A DNA stretch of 64,000 nt from contig NZ_JAUSQV010000001.1 in assembly GCF_030811475.1 (NCBI RefSeq), positions 2,131,501 to 2,195,500 of the forward strand, in the 5' to 3' direction. The notes beneath the pieces were generated by a model, which had not been told where the DNA came from, did no database searches, and was given only the letters and a program-made list of their open reading frames with translations. The position numbers and the translations under genes were made by a program. Below are positions 35,643 to 45,776 of the stretch, piece after piece; within the stretch, counting starts at the first letter, position 1; every line of letters starts with the position of its first letter. This DNA comes from Nakamurella flavida. GTDB taxonomy: Bacteria; Actinomycetota; Actinomycetes; Mycobacteriales; Nakamurellaceae.

Positions 35643-36874
35643 GACGACACTCCTCGGTTCTCTGCGGGGACGGCCGGGGTGGATCCGGCCCGCGACTCGG
35701 TGGCCGGGACGAGCTCCCCGGCAGGAGGGCGGTGCTCGGTCGGCGACGGCGGGCCGTCGACCGCCGGAAGCACCAGGGTGAAGGTGGATCCGGTTCCCGG
35801 CCGGCTCCACAGCGTCGCCGCCCCGCCGTGGTTGGCGGCGATGTGCTTGACGATCGACAGGCCGAGACCGGTGCCGCCGGTGGCCCGGGAACGGGCGGGG
35901 TCGATGCGGAAGAACCGTTCGAAGACCCGTTCGTGCAGGTCCTGGGCGATGCCCGGGCCGCGGTCGGTGACGGCGATCTGCACGTGACCGCCGCGGACGG
36001 TGCGGGTCACCGAGACCGGGGTGCCGGCCGGCGAGTAGTGGATCGCGTTCTCCACCAGGTTGGTCAGCGCGGTGACCAGCAGGGCCCGGTCGCCGCGGAC
36101 CAGCAGCCCCGACGGGTGGTCGGTGGCCACGGTGATGTCGGCCTGCTCCGCGCTGGTCGCCGTCCGGTTCAGCGTCTCCTCGACGACCTGGTCGACCTCG
36201 ACGACGGTGGGCTCCGGGATCGGCTCGGTGCTCTGCAGGCGGGACAAGGTGATCAGTTCGGTGACCAGCGCGGCCAGCCGGCGGGCCTCCCGGTTCATCT
36301 GCCCGGCGAAACGGCGGACCGTGTCGGGGTCGTCGACCGCGTCCAGCACGGCCTCCGAGAGCAGGGCGATGGCCCCGACCGGGGTCTTGAGCTCGTGCGA
36401 GACATTGGCGAAGAAGTCGCGCCGGACGGCCTCGAGACGCTGGGCCTCCGAGTCGTCGAACGCGGACACCATCACCATGCCGCCTCCCAGGGAACGGGCG
36501 ACCGCGTGCACCGTCCGGGACGGAGCCCGGGCCACTCCCACGACGCGGGCGGACTGAAGCACGCCCAGGGAGAGATCGACGACCTCGCCGGAGATGGTGG
36601 CCCGGCTGGCCCCGGACACGACGGCGGGCAGTGCCTCGCCGTGCCGCACCACGCCCAGCTCGTCCGCGCGCCCGTTGCTGAGCACGACGAGCCCGTCGGC
36701 GTCCAGGATCAGATACCCGGTCTCGGAGCGGGCGAGGACCTCGTCGGCCAGGGACAGCGGTGCCGCGCCGACCTCGTCGGAGCGGGTCGCCCGCCGGGAG
36801 AGCACCACGGCGCAGACCAGCCAGCCGATGAGCGCTCCGCCCAGGGCGGCGAGCAGATATCCGACTCCCGACAC
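35639..36874 (-). CDS. senX3: Sensor histidine kinase SenX3
   Basis: A 411-residue membrane kinase: N-terminal membrane segment (~5-26), PAS-like region (~45-140), HisKA with phospho-acceptor His160 (FFANVSHELKTPVGA) and HATPase domain (NLVENAIHYSP, DRGPGIAQDLHERVFERFFR, GTGLGLSIVKHIA). The C-terminal ~40 residues are a Pro-rich tail. SenX3 controls RegX3 in response to phosphate limitation in mycobacteria and relatives. The partner phosphate-uptake genes are not in this window. Confidence 0.93.
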   Translation of the reverse strand: MSGVGYLLAALGGALIGWLVCAVVLSRRATRSDEVGAAPLSLADEVLARSETGYLILDADGLVVLSNGRADELGVVRHGEALPAVVSGASRATISGEVVDLSLGVLQSARVVGVARAPSRTVHAVARSLGGGMVMVSAFDDSEAQRLEAVRRDFFANVSHELKTPVGAIALLSEAVLDAVDDPDTVRRFAGQMNREARRLAALVTELITLSRLQSTEPIPEPTVVEVDQVVEETLNRTATSAEQADITVATDHPSGLLVRGDRALLVTALTNLVENAIHYSPAGTPVSVTRTVRGGHVQIAVTDRGPGIAQDLHERVFERFFRIDPARSRATGGTGLGLSIVKHIAANHGGAATLWSRPGTGSTFTLVLPAVDGPPSPTEHRPPAGELVPATESRAGSTPAVPAENRGVSS

Positions 36875-37003
36875 ACCCAGGATGGTAGGGCGCCGTGTCG
36901 CGCACCCCGGACGTTTCCCGGCCCGTCCCCGCCCGGTGGGCCGCCCATCAGGCCCGGGTGCGCAAGGTTTCAGCCCCCGTTCACCGGGGCGTCACCCGGT
37001 GGG

Positions 37004-37046
37004 TCCGCCCCGACCGGTCCGCGCCCGACCATCCGGTCGGGGCGGA
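37004..37046 (-). terminator. Long hairpin terminator after gpm
   Basis: TCCGCCCCGACCGG (37004-37017) pairs perfectly with the complement at 37033-37046 (14 bp), with a 15-nt loop. It starts 8 bp past the stop codon of the leftward gpm gene and separates it from senX3. Confidence 0.75.
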
Positions 37047-37054
37047 GCCGTGGA

Positions 37055-37798
37055 TCAGCGGCCCTGGTTGGCCACGGCGGTGATCGCGGCGGCGGCCGCG
37101 GCCGGGTCCAGGTACTGCCCGCCCGCGGTGACCGGGCGCATGTCGGCGTCCAGGTCGTAGCGCAGCGGGATCCCGGTCGGGATGTTGACCTTGGCGATGG
37201 CCTCGTCGCTGATCCCGTCGAGGGTCTTGACCACGGCGCGCAGCGAGTTGCCGTGCGCGGCGACGAGGACCGTCCTCCCGGCACGCAGGTCGTCGAAGAT
37301 GTCGGCCTGCAGGTAGGGGACGAGACGGGTCACCACGTCCTTGAGGCACTCGGTCTTCGGGGCCGCATCACCCAGGTCGGCGTACCGCGGGTCACCGGCC
37401 TGCGAGTAGGTGTTCGTGTCCGAGATGGGCGGCGGCGGGACGTCGTAGGAACGGCGCCACAGCATGAACTGCTCCTCGCCGTACGTCTGCAGGGTCTCCT
37501 TCTTGTCCTTGCCCTGCAGGTCGCCGTAGTGCCGCTCGTTGAGCCGCCAGGACCGCCGGACCGGGATCCATCCGCGGTCGGCCGCGTCCAGGGCCAGGTT
37601 GGCCGTGGTGATGGCCCGACGCTGCAGCGAGGTGTGCACGACATCGGGCAGGACGCCGGCCTCGGCCATCAGCTGTCCGCCGCGGGCCGCCTCGGCCGTG
37701 CCCTTCTCCGACAGCGGGACGTCCACCCAGCCGGTGAACAGGTTCAGCGCGTTCCAGGTGCTCTCACCGTGACGCAGCAGGATCAGGGTCGCAGTCAT
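37055..37798 (-). CDS. gpmA: 2,3-bisphosphoglycerate-dependent phosphoglycerate mutase
   Basis: A 247-residue glycolytic enzyme interconverting 3- and 2-phosphoglycerate. It has the phosphohistidine motif LRHGESTWN (His10), [16 protein letters not shown] and the second catalytic His in [10 protein letters not shown]. Length is normal for dPGM. The ATG at 37798 is used because it places the catalytic His at its usual position; an upstream in-frame start adds 19 atypical residues. It is next to senX3-regX3, as in mycobacteria, but has its own terminator. Confidence 0.94.
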   Translation of the reverse strand: MTATLILLRHGESTWNALNLFTGWVDVPLSEKGTAEAARGGQLMAEAGVLPDVVHTSLQRRAITTANLALDAADRGWIPVRRSWRLNERHYGDLQGKDKKETLQTYGEEQFMLWRRSYDVPPPPISDTNTYSQAGDPRYADLGDAAPKTECLKDVVTRLVPYLQADIFDDLRAGRTVLVAAHGNSLRAVVKTLDGISDEAIAKVNIPTGIPLRYDLDADMRPVTAGGQYLDPAAAAAAITAVANQGR

Positions 37799-37882
37799 GG
37801 CGGTCAGTCTGCCGCAGGTCGCCGGAGGGGCCCAACACGGGTCACGCCGGGCCATCGGAGGACCGCCCGGCCACCCGGCCGC

Positions 37883-38986
37883 TCATTCGGTGGCCGGACC
37901 TGCGGCCGGGCCTCTTGCGGACCGCGCCGCCCGGCGGGACCTTCCCCGCAGCAGCCACCACGCCGCCCACCCGGCCACCAGCAGCACGGGCAGGAACGGC
38001 AGCAGCGCCCCGAGGACCGCGGCCAGCCCGGTGAGCAGGGCGGTGACCGCGCCCCACCCGTTGGCCAGACCGGTGACGAACGCATTCCGCTCCGGCTCGG
38101 CCACCACGACCTCGGGGGCGCCGTCCGCCACGGTCGCGGTGATCGCGACGCTGATGGTAGCCAGGTCGACCTGCCCGCCGAGCGCGGCGACCTGCCGCTG
38201 CCAGGACTCCAGCTCGGCCTCGCGGGCGGTCAGCTCGGACTCGATGGCCAGCACGTCCCCGATGGCCTGCGCCCCGGCGAGCAGCTGCCGGACCCGCGCG
38301 ACGCTGGCGGTCATGGTGTCCACCCGGCTCTGAGCGTCGACCAGCTCGGCGGTGACGTCGGTGGCGGATTCGGTCGAGGAGGTGACGGTGCCCAGGGCGG
38401 CCAACGTCCCCCGCGCCTGGTCGTAGGCGGCCGTCGGCACCCGCAGGGTCAGTTGGGCACTCGCTTCGTCGTCGGTGGCGGCGGCGACGAACCCGCCCAG
38501 CCCGGCGACCGTGCTGCGGGCGGAGCTCACGGCGGCGGCGAGCGCGGCCGCGCGGTCCCGGTCCCGGGCGGCCCGGTCCTCCGCGTCGGACCCGGTGGCC
38601 GCCGGGGCGGGTACGTCGAGTCGGACCCGCAGGTCGGCCGTCCGGATGACCGATCGTGCGGTGGTGGCCTGTGGTGCGACGTCGGGCGCGGACCCGGGCG
38701 CGACACCGGGAGCCTCCGCGGCAGCTCCGCCGGCGGCGGCCGACGCGGACCCGGCCGCCGAGGACGCAGCCTGTGCCGGAGCGGCCTCCGCCGGTCCGGC
38801 CATGGTCGAGGCGGCCGCGAAAGTCTCCATGGCGGGGGCCACGGCGGAGGTGGAGGACGCCTGGCCGGTGCACCCGGCGGCGGCGAGGACGAGCCCCGCG
38901 GAGAACACGGCGACCCCGGAGATCAGGGCGGCGCGGAACCGGGACGGGCGGACCCGGGACGGGCGGGCGGTGTGCGGAGCGGCCAT
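37883..38986 (-). CDS. DUF4349 lipoprotein
   Basis: A 367-residue protein: lipoprotein signal (VFSAGLVLAAAGCTGQ, Cys about 39), a long Ala/Ser/Pro linker (~40-110), then the DUF4349 domain (~110-330) with TADLRVRLDVP, a coiled-coil-like helix (VTAELVDAQSRVDTMTASVARVRQLL...ELTAREAELESWQRQVAAL) and a C-terminal membrane helix (~325-347) followed by a basic end. A protein anchored by both lipid and C-terminal helix is expected on the outer face. Its function is not known. Confidence 0.85.
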   Translation of the reverse strand: MAAPHTARPSRVRPSRFRAALISGVAVFSAGLVLAAAGCTGQASSTSAVAPAMETFAAASTMAGPAEAAPAQAASSAAGSASAAAGGAAAEAPGVAPGSAPDVAPQATTARSVIRTADLRVRLDVPAPAATGSDAEDRAARDRDRAAALAAAVSSARSTVAGLGGFVAAATDDEASAQLTLRVPTAAYDQARGTLAALGTVTSSTESATDVTAELVDAQSRVDTMTASVARVRQLLAGAQAIGDVLAIESELTAREAELESWQRQVAALGGQVDLATISVAITATVADGAPEVVVAEPERNAFVTGLANGWGAVTALLTGLAAVLGALLPFLPVLLVAGWAAWWLLRGRSRRAARSARGPAAGPATE

Positions 38987-39149
38987 GACGGAACCGTCTT
39001 CCCCCGGGGCGCCGGTCGCGCCCGTTCACCGCTCAGACGGAGGTGCGGGCCCGTGGGGGTGCAGGCGGGCCGGTCACGATCCGGACACACCTGCGGACGG
39101 GCACCCGATCCCGGCCGTCAGGAGTCAGACGGCGGCGGGGACACCCGGA

Positions 39150-42100
39150 TCAGGCGACGCGACACCCGGACGACCGGGAGGTGCGCCGGCCCGCGGGACG
39201 ACCGGCCGGCAGCGCGGCGACCGTGTTCACCGGACCGGTCGGTGCGGTGGGCCCGGCGGGCGAACCGTCGGCGGGGTCGGTGCAGGACGGCTCCGGCGAG
39301 GTGGTGACCGGGGCGGCGTCGACGGGGACCGGCTCGGGGCACGTCTCGGGCGCCGTGGTGGTGGCGTCGGGCGTGCTCGTCACCGGCGGGACGGTGCTGG
39401 TGGAGGCGTCGGTGCTGCCGGCGGTGGGCGCCGGGAAGGTTGGCGCCTCGGTGCTCGGGACGGCGTCCGTGGTCGGGACGGCGTCGGTCGTCGGCACGGC
39501 GTCCGTGGTCGGGGCGGCCTCCGTGGCCGACGTGTCCGTCGACGGGTCGGTGACGGTGCCCTCCGCGGCTCCGGACGTGCTCTCCCCGGTCGACACCGGC
39601 GTCTCGGAGGTCACCGCCGGGGGCTGGACCGGAGTCGGGTCCGAGGTCGGCGCGGTCGAGGTCTCCGGCGCCGGTGCGGAGGTGGCCGGGGTGGTCTCCG
39701 GGGTGACGACCGGGTCGGTCGCCGGCGCGGGCGGGGCGGGCGCCGGCGCCGGGACGGCCGGTGCCGGGGTGGGCGCCGCGGGTGACGGCGCCACGGGGGC
39801 CGGGGTCGGATCGGGGACGGGTAGCAGGACCGGCGCGGGCCGGGTGCTCTCCGGGACGACCACGCGGCGGGGCGGGGCGGGGGTCGCGGACCGGGTGGGG
39901 GCCGGGGTGGGCGAGGCGTACGGCGAGGTCGAGCTGCCGGCGAGGAACGGGTAGGCGGTCTGGGCCGGAGCGGTGGTCGACGAGGTCCAGTAGCGGTGGA
40001 CCTGCGCGTCGGCGTCGCTGCGCCGCATCGGACCGACGTGGATGGGCTGACCCACCGTGGACGCCTCGAGGATGTAGCGGACACCGCCGATGGTGCCGAG
40101 GTAGATCGCCACGTGGCCCGGGAACCCGACGACGTCACCGGGCAGGGCCTGGTCCCAGGGGACGCTGAGACCGGCGGCACGCTGGCTGCCGGAGTTGCCG
40201 GGGATGGAGAACCCGGCCTGGCCCAGCACGTAGGCGGTGAGCCCGGAGCAGTCGAAACCGATCTGCGGGCCGCAGCTGTTGAGCTCGCCGCCGCCGCGGG
40301 TGCAGCCGTTGTTGGGTCCGGCACCGGACCCGCCGCCGCCCCAGACGTAGGGCAGGCCCAGGGTGGAGAACCCGGCGGCCAGACCGGCGGCCATGGCCGG
40401 GCTCGGGGCGGTGATGGCCTTCCCGGCGAGCACCTTGTCGACGTACGGGCTGTTCGGGATGGTCACGCTGACCCCGCGGGCGATGACCGAGCCGGCCGCG
40501 CCGCCCCCGGTCGAGCCGAAGTACTTGCGGAACAGGAAGAAGAAGTTCCGGTTGCCGTACGCCGAGCAGGCGTCGCCGGTGGACGGGTAGGACGCCAGCG
40601 CGGCGGCGTTCGGCTGGTACGGCGTGTAGTTGTACAGCGAGGCCGTCGCGGTGTTGGTGATGGTCACCGGGGCGCTGCCGCAGCCGGACTCGGCCACGTT
40701 CCACAGGATGTCCACGGTCTGCCCGGCCCGGTAGTTGTACTTCTCCGGCTGAACCTTGTAGCGGGCCCACTGCTTGGCCATGCCGTAGCCCTGGTTGAAG
40801 AACCCGGCGTACGCGGGGTCGCAGTTGGCCGTGCCGCCGGGGCCGGTGTCCGGGCAGTGCCAGCCCCAGGCCGCCTGGTAGCTGTTCATCGTGGTGTCGG
40901 TCCGGGTGAGCAGCCCGGACTCCTTCTGCAGGGTGGTCAGCATGACCTGCGGGTTGACCCCGCAGGCGACGGAGAACTTGACCAGGACGGTGGCGACGTC
41001 CTCGTTCACCCCGCCGCGGTAGGCCGCGCAGAACGCGTCCGCGGGCTGGTCGGGGGTGCTCAGGCGCAGCGAGCGCAGGCAGGCCGGTCCGGAGCAGGCG
41101 GCGTTCTGGGTGTCGACGAACTGGCGCACGGCGTCCGTGCTCATCGCCGTCGTGTCGTAGAAGACCTCGTCGGAGATGATCGTGCCCGGGTCGAACACGG
41201 TGCCGGCATCGGTCAACGTGGCTGCGGCGCTGCCGTCGGCCAACGTGTCGACCGTCGTGCAGGCCAGGGTGTCGGTGGGGGCGGCCGGAGCGGTCCCGGC
41301 GGTCGCGGAGATCTCCGTCGGGGCCGGCGATACGGCCTGGGCCGGGGCGGTTCCGAGCAGGGAGTCGGTCAGCGCGCCGGCCAATCCGGTCCACCGGGCG
41401 GCGGACTCCCCGTCGGTGATGCGCTGGGCGGCCTCGCCGAGTTCCCAGTCCTGGCGGGTGTCGGTGTCGTAGCCGGGGACGACCCGGACCAGTTCGGTGT
41501 AGAAGGCACGGGCGGCTGCGGCCGGGTCGGTCCGGTCACCCTGGGAGTAGAGCCCGGCCTGCGGCGCGGCGGCGGCTGCGATCAGCGGGGCCCAGGACCG
41601 GTTCAGCACCTGCGGCTGCAGACCGGATCGCGCCATGGCGACGGCGAGGGCGATCTCCACCCCGCGGCGGGTGATCCCGGCCCGCTCGCCGACGGCGACC
41701 ACGGTGGCGGCCGTCCGCACCTGCTCGGTGGTGAGTCCGACGCCGGCGTACTCGACCCGCGGGACCGAGCCGGAGCCGACTCCGGTCAGCGTCCGCAGCG
41801 GATCGGCGGCCGCGGCGGCGGGCGCAGCAGCGGGAGCGGCGGAAGCCGAGGAGACGGCGGGGGTGAGCTGGGTCGGCAGGGCGGGAACGGCGAGCAGGTC
41901 CGCCGGAGCGACGGCGGGGGCGGCGGCCGGCACGGTCGGCACAGCCGGCACGGTCAGCGCCGCCTGCGCGACGGTGGGTCCGGTGGGGCACGGGTTGGTG
42001 GCCGGGGTCCCGGCCGTCCCGGTGGTCCCGGCGGGGGCGACGGCCGAGACGGCGGCGCCGACCCCGTCCCCGACGGCCGGGTCGGCGAGCGCGGAACCGG

Positions 42101-42263
42101 CCAGCGCCGAGGCCATGGCGGCGGCCACGAGCAGGGCGAGGGTGGAGCGGAAGCCGGTGCGGCCGGCCCGACGCAGTCGGCCCCGGAACGGGGACCCGGA
42201 CGCCGTCGCCGTGGGTGTCGCGCGGTGGAGCGACCCACCGAGCTCGTTGTCCCCCACGGTCAC
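39150..42263 (-). CDS. Large secreted NlpC/P60 cell-wall hydrolase with lysozyme-like domain and repetitive tail
   Basis: A 1037-residue exported protein. Signal peptide (~38-61), then an Ala/Val-rich region with a helical domain (~165-310). A lysozyme-like actinobacterial domain (~360-600; TIISDEVFYDTTAMS, VNPQVMLTTLQKESGLLTRT) precedes the NlpC/P60 domain (~630-770), which has catalytic Cys in GFDCSGLTAYVLGQAG and His in FPGHVAIYLG. The last ~250 residues are low-complexity Pro/Thr/Ser/Ala with TTDAVP repeats, probably spanning or binding the wall. It should cut peptidoglycan stem peptides. The start is GTG at 42263; a GTG two codons later is equally possible. Confidence 0.85.
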   Translation of the reverse strand: MTVGDNELGGSLHRATPTATASGSPFRGRLRRAGRTGFRSTLALLVAAAMASALAGSALADPAVGDGVGAAVSAVAPAGTTGTAGTPATNPCPTGPTVAQAALTVPAVPTVPAAAPAVAPADLLAVPALPTQLTPAVSSASAAPAAAPAAAAADPLRTLTGVGSGSVPRVEYAGVGLTTEQVRTAATVVAVGERAGITRRGVEIALAVAMARSGLQPQVLNRSWAPLIAAAAAPQAGLYSQGDRTDPAAAARAFYTELVRVVPGYDTDTRQDWELGEAAQRITDGESAARWTGLAGALTDSLLGTAPAQAVSPAPTEISATAGTAPAAPTDTLACTTVDTLADGSAAATLTDAGTVFDPGTIISDEVFYDTTAMSTDAVRQFVDTQNAACSGPACLRSLRLSTPDQPADAFCAAYRGGVNEDVATVLVKFSVACGVNPQVMLTTLQKESGLLTRTDTTMNSYQAAWGWHCPDTGPGGTANCDPAYAGFFNQGYGMAKQWARYKVQPEKYNYRAGQTVDILWNVAESGCGSAPVTITNTATASLYNYTPYQPNAAALASYPSTGDACSAYGNRNFFFLFRKYFGSTGGGAAGSVIARGVSVTIPNSPYVDKVLAGKAITAPSPAMAAGLAAGFSTLGLPYVWGGGGSGAGPNNGCTRGGGELNSCGPQIGFDCSGLTAYVLGQAGFSIPGNSGSQRAAGLSVPWDQALPGDVVGFPGHVAIYLGTIGGVRYILEASTVGQPIHVGPMRRSDADAQVHRYWTSSTTAPAQTAYPFLAGSSTSPYASPTPAPTRSATPAPPRRVVVPESTRPAPVLLPVPDPTPAPVAPSPAAPTPAPAVPAPAPAPPAPATDPVVTPETTPATSAPAPETSTAPTSDPTPVQPPAVTSETPVSTGESTSGAAEGTVTDPSTDTSATEAAPTTDAVPTTDAVPTTDAVPSTEAPTFPAPTAGSTDASTSTVPPVTSTPDATTTAPETCPEPVPVDAAPVTTSPEPSCTDPADGSPAGPTAPTGPVNTVAALPAGRPAGRRTSRSSGCRVA

Positions 42264-42537
42264 GCCGTTCCCCCTGATGTCGACTGCACGAGTCCCCGGT
42301 GCCGGAGTCCTGCGCGCACGAGCCGACGACCCGGAGCGGGACGCAGGGAAGGGGCGGTCATGCCGACATCACGAGTCTAGGGACAGGCACCGACGGGCAC
42401 ATCCCCTTGACCGGGTAACGGTTGATGACGTTTTCCCTGCTGTCCGTGAGATCCGAGCTGTCCGTCGTGTCGACGACACGATCCAGTCGTTGACCGGGGG
42501 TGCATCGTCGCTGACGGTGAGTATGCACCCGGAACGA
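42264..42537. other. Intergenic region upstream of the NlpC/P60 gene
   Basis: About 270 bases between ybjN and the hydrolase gene, both reading left. It contains a 17-bp inverted repeat at 42465-42481 (TCGTGTCG-A-CGACACGA), 57 bp past the ybjN stop, which could be a terminator or an operator. The rest should hold the promoter of the hydrolase gene. I looked for a c-di-AMP riboswitch, common before actinobacterial wall hydrolases, and could not support one. Confidence 0.45.
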
Positions 42538-43029
42538 TCAGCCGTCGGCAGGCTCGACCGACACCAGGTGCCGGAAGGCGGCGAGGTTGCGGACCGACTC
42601 GCCGCGGGAGGTGCGCCAGGCCCACTCCCGCCGGATCGCGCCGGCGAACCCGCGTTCCAGGATGGGGTTGAAGTCGGCGTCGGAGGCCTGCAGCAGGACC
42701 CCCAGCACGGTGTCCAGCTCGGCCGTGGTGAGCGTGTCCCGGCCGAGCCGGCCGACCAGGTGGATGTCACCGACGGCGTCGATCGAGTAGGCCACCGAGC
42801 GGAGCTTGGCGTTGCGCTGCAGGAGGTACCGGTAGACCCCCTCGGCGTTCTCGTCCGGGGCCCGGCAGACGAAGGACTCGACCAGCAGATCGCGACGCCC
42901 GAGGATCAGCCAGACCAGCGTGCGCTGGCGCCGCTCCCCGGGCAGGGTCAGCAGGAACGCGTCCTGCTCCGTGCGGTCGGCCGGGACCTCCAGCTCGGCG
43001 AGGGCGGCGGCGAGCTCGTCGCCGTTCAT
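42538..43029 (-). CDS. YbjN-domain protein
   Basis: A 163-residue YbjN-family protein ([48 protein letters not shown], then [12 protein letters not shown]). The fold resembles type III secretion chaperones; the cellular role in actinobacteria is unknown. The ATG overlaps the mshA stop (ATGA), so it is co-translated with mshA, the same pairing as in mycobacteria (Rv0486-Rv0487). Confidence 0.88.
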   Translation of the reverse strand: MNGDELAAALAELEVPADRTEQDAFLLTLPGERRQRTLVWLILGRRDLLVESFVCRAPDENAEGVYRYLLQRNAKLRSVAYSIDAVGDIHLVGRLGRDTLTTAELDTVLGVLLQASDADFNPILERGFAGAIRREWAWRTSRGESVRNLAAFRHLVSVEPADG

Positions 43030-44342
43030 CGGCTGCCCACCCGCTCGCCCGTCCCGGCCGGGACGGAGCGGCCGGGATGGCGGGCGGCCGCTGCGTCCGC
43101 GATGGCCCGCCGGTAGGTGTCCAGCAACTTCTCCACGGTGTGCTCCCAGGAGAACGCGGCGGCCTGTCGTACGGCGCCGGCCGACAGCCGTTCCCGCAGG
43201 GCGGCGTCCCGGCAGATCCGGCCCAGGGCGTCGGCCCAGTCGCGGGCGTCGTGGCCGGGGAGCAGCAGGCCGCTCTCGTCGTCGCGGACGGCCACGGTCA
43301 GCCCGCCCCGGGCGGCGGCGACCACCGGGGTGCCGACGGCCTGGGCCTCCAGGGCCACCAGCCCGAACGACTCGTTGTGGCTCGGCACCCCGACGACGTC
43401 GGCGGCGCGGAAGTACTCGGCGAGCAGCTCGGGCGCGACCGGTGGACGGAACTCCAGTCGATCGGCCACCCCCTCGGCGGCGGCGAGCTCGCGCAGGCTG
43501 TCCGGGGAGGTGGTGACCGAACCGGACACCCCACCGACGACGACGAGTCGCCAGCGGTCGTCCGGCGACCGGCGGTGCAACTCGCCCAGCGCCCGGACGA
43601 GCACGTCGGGGGCCTTGAGCGGCTGGATGCGGCCGGCGAAGACGATCAGCCGGGCGTCGGCGGGCAGGCCGAGCCGAGCACGGGCCCGGGATCGGTCGCC
43701 CGGGCGGAACACGTCGGTGTCCACCCCGGGGGCGACCACGTCGACGCGGGCCGGGTCGGCCCCGTACAGCTCGATCAGTTCCCGGGCCTCGGTCGCGGTG
43801 TTGGCGACCAGGCGGTCGGCCTCGACGACGACCTGCTCCTCCCCGACGACCCGGCCGAACGGTTCGGGGCGGTCGCCGTCGGCCAGCGCGGCATTCTTCA
43901 CCTTGGCCAGGGTGTGCGCGGAGTGCACGAGCGGGACGGCCCAGCGGTCCTTGGCCAGGTACCCGACCTGGCCGGAGAGCCAGTAGTGGGAGTGCACGAG
44001 GTCGTAGTGGCCGGGCTCGCGCGCGGCCTCGGCCCGCAGCACTCCCGCGGTGAAGGAGCACAGCTGCCCCGGCAGGTCGATCTTGTCCAGCCCCTCGAAG
44101 GGGCCGGCGACCACGTGCCGGACGAGGACCCCGGGATGCCAGTGCACCACCGGCGGCTGGTCGGACCCGGTGGCGCGGGTGAAGATCTCGACCTGCACGC
44201 CGCGGTCGGCCAACCGGCGCGCGGTCTGCGCCACGTAGACGTTCATCCCGCCGGCGTCCCCGCCGCCGGCCTGGGCCAGCGGGGAGGTGTGCAGGCTGAT
44301 CAGCGCGACCCGGTGCGGGAGTGACGACTGTTCCGCACTCAC
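43026..44342 (-). CDS. mshA: D-inositol-3-phosphate glycosyltransferase MshA
   Basis: A ~438-residue GT4 glycosyltransferase for the first committed step of mycothiol synthesis, joining UDP-GlcNAc to inositol-3-phosphate. It carries the signature N-terminus [42 protein letters not shown] and the sugar-nucleotide motif [19 protein letters not shown]. It shows that the host makes mycothiol, a thiol of actinobacteria. I chose the GTG at 44342 for spacing to an AAAGGG site; an upstream GTG at 44363 would add seven residues. Confidence 0.93.
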   Translation of the reverse strand: MSAEQSSLPHRVALISLHTSPLAQAGGGDAGGMNVYVAQTARRLADRGVQVEIFTRATGSDQPPVVHWHPGVLVRHVVAGPFEGLDKIDLPGQLCSFTAGVLRAEAAREPGHYDLVHSHYWLSGQVGYLAKDRWAVPLVHSAHTLAKVKNAALADGDRPEPFGRVVGEEQVVVEADRLVANTATEARELIELYGADPARVDVVAPGVDTDVFRPGDRSRARARLGLPADARLIVFAGRIQPLKAPDVLVRALGELHRRSPDDRWRLVVVGGVSGSVTTSPDSLRELAAAEGVADRLEFRPPVAPELLAEYFRAADVVGVPSHNESFGLVALEAQAVGTPVVAAARGGLTVAVRDDESGLLLPGHDARDWADALGRICRDAALRERLSAGAVRQAAAFSWEHTVEKLLDTYRRAIADAAAARHPGRSVPAGTGERVGSR

Positions 44343-44483
44343 CGGAGGACCGCCCTTTCCCACCCTCGATCCGTCGCGCGAGACCCGGACAACGGCCCCG
44401 GCGGACGGCCGGCGCCCGCCGGATCCTGCCCCGTCACGGTACGCGGGCCCGTCCCCGCACGACCGCTCGGTCCCGAGCCCGGA

Positions 44484-45776
44484 TCAGATCTTGGACAGCG
44501 CCTTCCACTCGTCCCAGCTGTAGCTCCAGTCGTAGATGGCGTCGGCGTTCGTCATCGGTGTCCCGGTGTTGCTGACTTCGACCGGGTCGCCGTACAGCGC
44601 GGAGTTGTAGTAGTCCTCCGCGTCGCCGGGCCCCATGTTCACGCAGCCGTGGGAGACGTTCGCCTTGCCCTGGAACTCGACAGACTTGAGGTTCTCGTGG
44701 ATGAACTCGCCGTTGTTGTTGATGCGCACGGCCCACTTCTCGTCCACACCGCAGTAGTCGAACTGCTGGTTGCACATCGAGAACACCGGAAACTTCTCGG
44801 TCACCACGTGGATGCCGCTGACCGTGGCCCGCCCGGGGACCGACTCCTTGCCGTAGGAGACGGGGTAGTTCTTCACCACGGCGCCGTCGACCTTGACCAC
44901 CATGCGGAAGGTGTTGACGTCGGCCTCGACGATCTGGGCGCGCCCGATGGTGAAGTCCGACGAGATGTCCTCCCGGCCCCAGGCCGTGCCGTAGTCGACC
45001 CCGTTGAGATCGGCCTCGAAGTGCACGTTGGTGTAGGCGGGCCAGTACTCCTTGGGGCGGAAGTGCACGATCGACTGCAGCGTGCCGTTGCCCTGGATGT
45101 CCTCGTCCTGCAGCCAGCCCCAGGACCCTTCGATGTCGCCCTTGTCGGTGGTCACGTGCAGCGTGGCCTGGGCCGCGGCCTTGTCGGTGACCTGCCCGGC
45201 GAAGGTGATGATGAGCGGAGCGGCCACGCCGACGGTGGTGCCGGTCGGGATGTTGAACGCGGCCCGCATGGTCTCGGTCGGGTTGACGGTCGACATCTGA
45301 CCCTGGATGGGGGTCGTCGCACCGTCGGCGGCCACCGCGGTGCCGGCGAAGGTGTAGGTCGTGTTGTAGGCGAGCCGATCGGTCAACGTCCAGGTGGCCC
45401 CGTCCTCGGCGATCTCCCCCTTCACCTCGACGCCGTCATCGGCCTTGACGGTCAGTTCGCCGATCTTGGCGGAGAACACGGTGATGGTGATGGGGTCGTT
45501 CGGGGGGAGGTCGGTGCTACCGAACGCGGGCAACGCGGACACCCGCACCTTGGTCGCCAGGTCACCGGCAGAGCTGGTCGCCGGGGCCGACGAGGCGCCG
45601 AGCCCGGGCGCGGTGACGCCGCTCGAGGTGGCCTGTGCGGTCACCGTGACGACGACCTCGTTCGAGGACGAGCAGGCGGTCAGGGCCATCAGCCCGGCAG
45701 CCGCGACGGCCGCCACCGCCGCCCAGCGGGGGCGGCCACCGGCCGGTCGTCGACGGGCGGGGGTCGATCGGAACAT
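44484..45776 (-). CDS. L,D-transpeptidase lipoprotein with Ig-like domains
   Basis: A 430-residue lipoprotein (AAAGLMALTACSSS). Residues ~60-270 look like two Ig-like domains, as in mycobacterial LdtMt2 (ITVFSAKIGELTVKADDGVEVKG...; LIITFAGQVTDKAAAQATLHV). The YkuD catalytic domain (~275-415) ends with SHGCVN, catalytic Cys about 378. These enzymes make 3-3 cross-links in peptidoglycan. The ATG at 45776 starts the signal peptide; the frame runs ~50 residues further upstream without merit. Confidence 0.92.
   Translation of the reverse strand: MFRSTPARRRPAGGRPRWAAVAAVAAAGLMALTACSSSNEVVVTVTAQATSSGVTAPGLGASSAPATSSAGDLATKVRVSALPAFGSTDLPPNDPITITVFSAKIGELTVKADDGVEVKGEIAEDGATWTLTDRLAYNTTYTFAGTAVAADGATTPIQGQMSTVNPTETMRAAFNIPTGTTVGVAAPLIITFAGQVTDKAAAQATLHVTTDKGDIEGSWGWLQDEDIQGNGTLQSIVHFRPKEYWPAYTNVHFEADLNGVDYGTAWGREDISSDFTIGRAQIVEADVNTFRMVVKVDGAVVKNYPVSYGKESVPGRATVSGIHVVTEKFPVFSMCNQQFDYCGVDEKWAVRINNNGEFIHENLKSVEFQGKANVSHGCVNMGPGDAEDYYNSALYGDPVEVSNTGTPMTNADAIYDWSYSWDEWKALSKI

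Noticed and set aside
35732-39307. An 1191-codon open frame on the plus strand
   Set aside because: Antisense to senX3, gpm and the DUF4349 gene, with no domain-like sequence. A GC-bias shadow.
42465-42481. 17-bp inverted repeat as a firm terminator of mshA-ybjN
   Set aside because: The 8-bp arms meet around a single central base, leaving no room for a hairpin loop without opening pairs. It is better read as a possible operator, and the function is open.
42264-42537. c-di-AMP (ydaO-type) riboswitch before the NlpC/P60 gene
   Set aside because: Such riboswitches precede many actinobacterial wall hydrolases, but I could not find the conserved core by eye. A covariance search (Rfam RF00379) would settle it.
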